Source: Candidatus Eiseniibacteriota bacterium | GTDB taxonomy: Bacteria > Eisenbacteria > RBG-16-71-46 | Length of the DNA stretch: 41,143 nucleotides | Assembly (NCBI GenBank): GCA_016223045.1 | Contig: JACRPT010000111.1 | Location: 1 to 41,143, forward strand | Direction: 5' to 3' | Part shown: positions 41,037-41,143 of the stretch, in pieces | How the letters are laid out: every line of letters begins with the position of its first letter | Numbering within the stretch: position 1 is the first letter of the stretch | The notes under the pieces: model-generated | The model's input: only the letters and a program-made list of their open reading frames with translations | Told to the model about the DNA's origin: nothing | Databases searched by the model: none | Translations under genes and position numbers: made by a program

Positions 41037-41143
41037 TCAGGCTGCATGAGCGTACTCCTCGGTCGCGGTGAAGCGGGCCTCGAGCCAGCGCAGCACGGCC
41101 GCGAGCAGAGCGTGCATCGTCCGATGGCGATGGTTGCGGGTGA
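41037..41143 (-). CDS. C-terminal fragment of an unidentified gene (cut by the window edge)
   Basis: An open frame enters from the right edge and stops at TGA 41039-41037. The last residues are M-H-A-L-L-A-A-V-L-R-W-L-E-A-R-F, then T-A-T-E-E-Y-A-H-A-A. The helix-like tail and the AT-richer flank would suit the end of a transposase, but there is too little to identify. Confidence 0.35.
   Translation of the reverse strand, partial: TRNHRHRTMHALLAAVLRWLEARFTATEEYAHAA

Overview
The window is a very GC-rich bacterial chromosome segment. Two large secreted proteins share a repeat architecture, and at least one ends in a FlgD-Ig-like C-terminal domain with an SPNP motif. The SOS-type operator matches the Fibrobacter-type LexA box. 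Together these suggest a lineage related to the FCB group (Candidatus Eisenbacteria or similar). That placement is inference; there is no rRNA in the window.

Left part (0.5-17 kb): tryptophanase and an UlaG-like metallo-hydrolase; a CPBP membrane protease divergent from a moaD-GNAT-moaE operon; two paralogous secreted repeat proteins placed tail to tail around a 58-residue small gene, one of them frameshifted at a C-run; epoxyqueuosine reductase; a candidate MITE; a DUF6600-like envelope protein; a thioredoxin reductase/ETF-quinone oxidoreductase pair; a 7Fe-type ferredoxin and an HD-domain protein. A candidate structured RNA with its own promoter and U-run lies at 16.9-17.1 kb, before a TonB-family protein.

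Middle (18.2-26 kb): a minus-strand mutagenesis operon of an 84-aa protein, a DinB-type polymerase and a DnaE2-like polymerase. Its promoter carries a perfect palindrome, TGCAC-N4-GTGCA, exactly between the -35 and -10 boxes. Next come seven 23-bp degenerate direct repeats and two tandem alpha/beta hydrolases, the first lacking both catalytic Ser and His. A visibly less GC-rich island (26.1-28.8 kb) holds a tail-spike-like beta-helix gene broken by two frameshifts and a secreted unknown.

Right part (28.9-41 kb): an ABC transporter/thioredoxin operon; a five-gene operon for a Tat-exported molybdopterin oxidoreductase (porin, catalytic subunit, Fe-S subunit, TorD chaperone, FmdE-like protein) with no membrane anchor; free-methionine-sulfoxide reductase with a degenerate histidine kinase; and an HU gene with a clear promoter and terminator.

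The most unusual theme is two dispersed palindromic repeat families that enter reading frames. Family 1 (about 26 bp core) always reads G-A-P-T-x-G-G-S in its sense-oriented copies inside the secreted proteins and DnaE2. Family 2 (about 105 bp, strong hairpin) is present twice in frame in the N-terminal extension of DinB, and its end supplies the Shine-Dalgarno of dnaE2.
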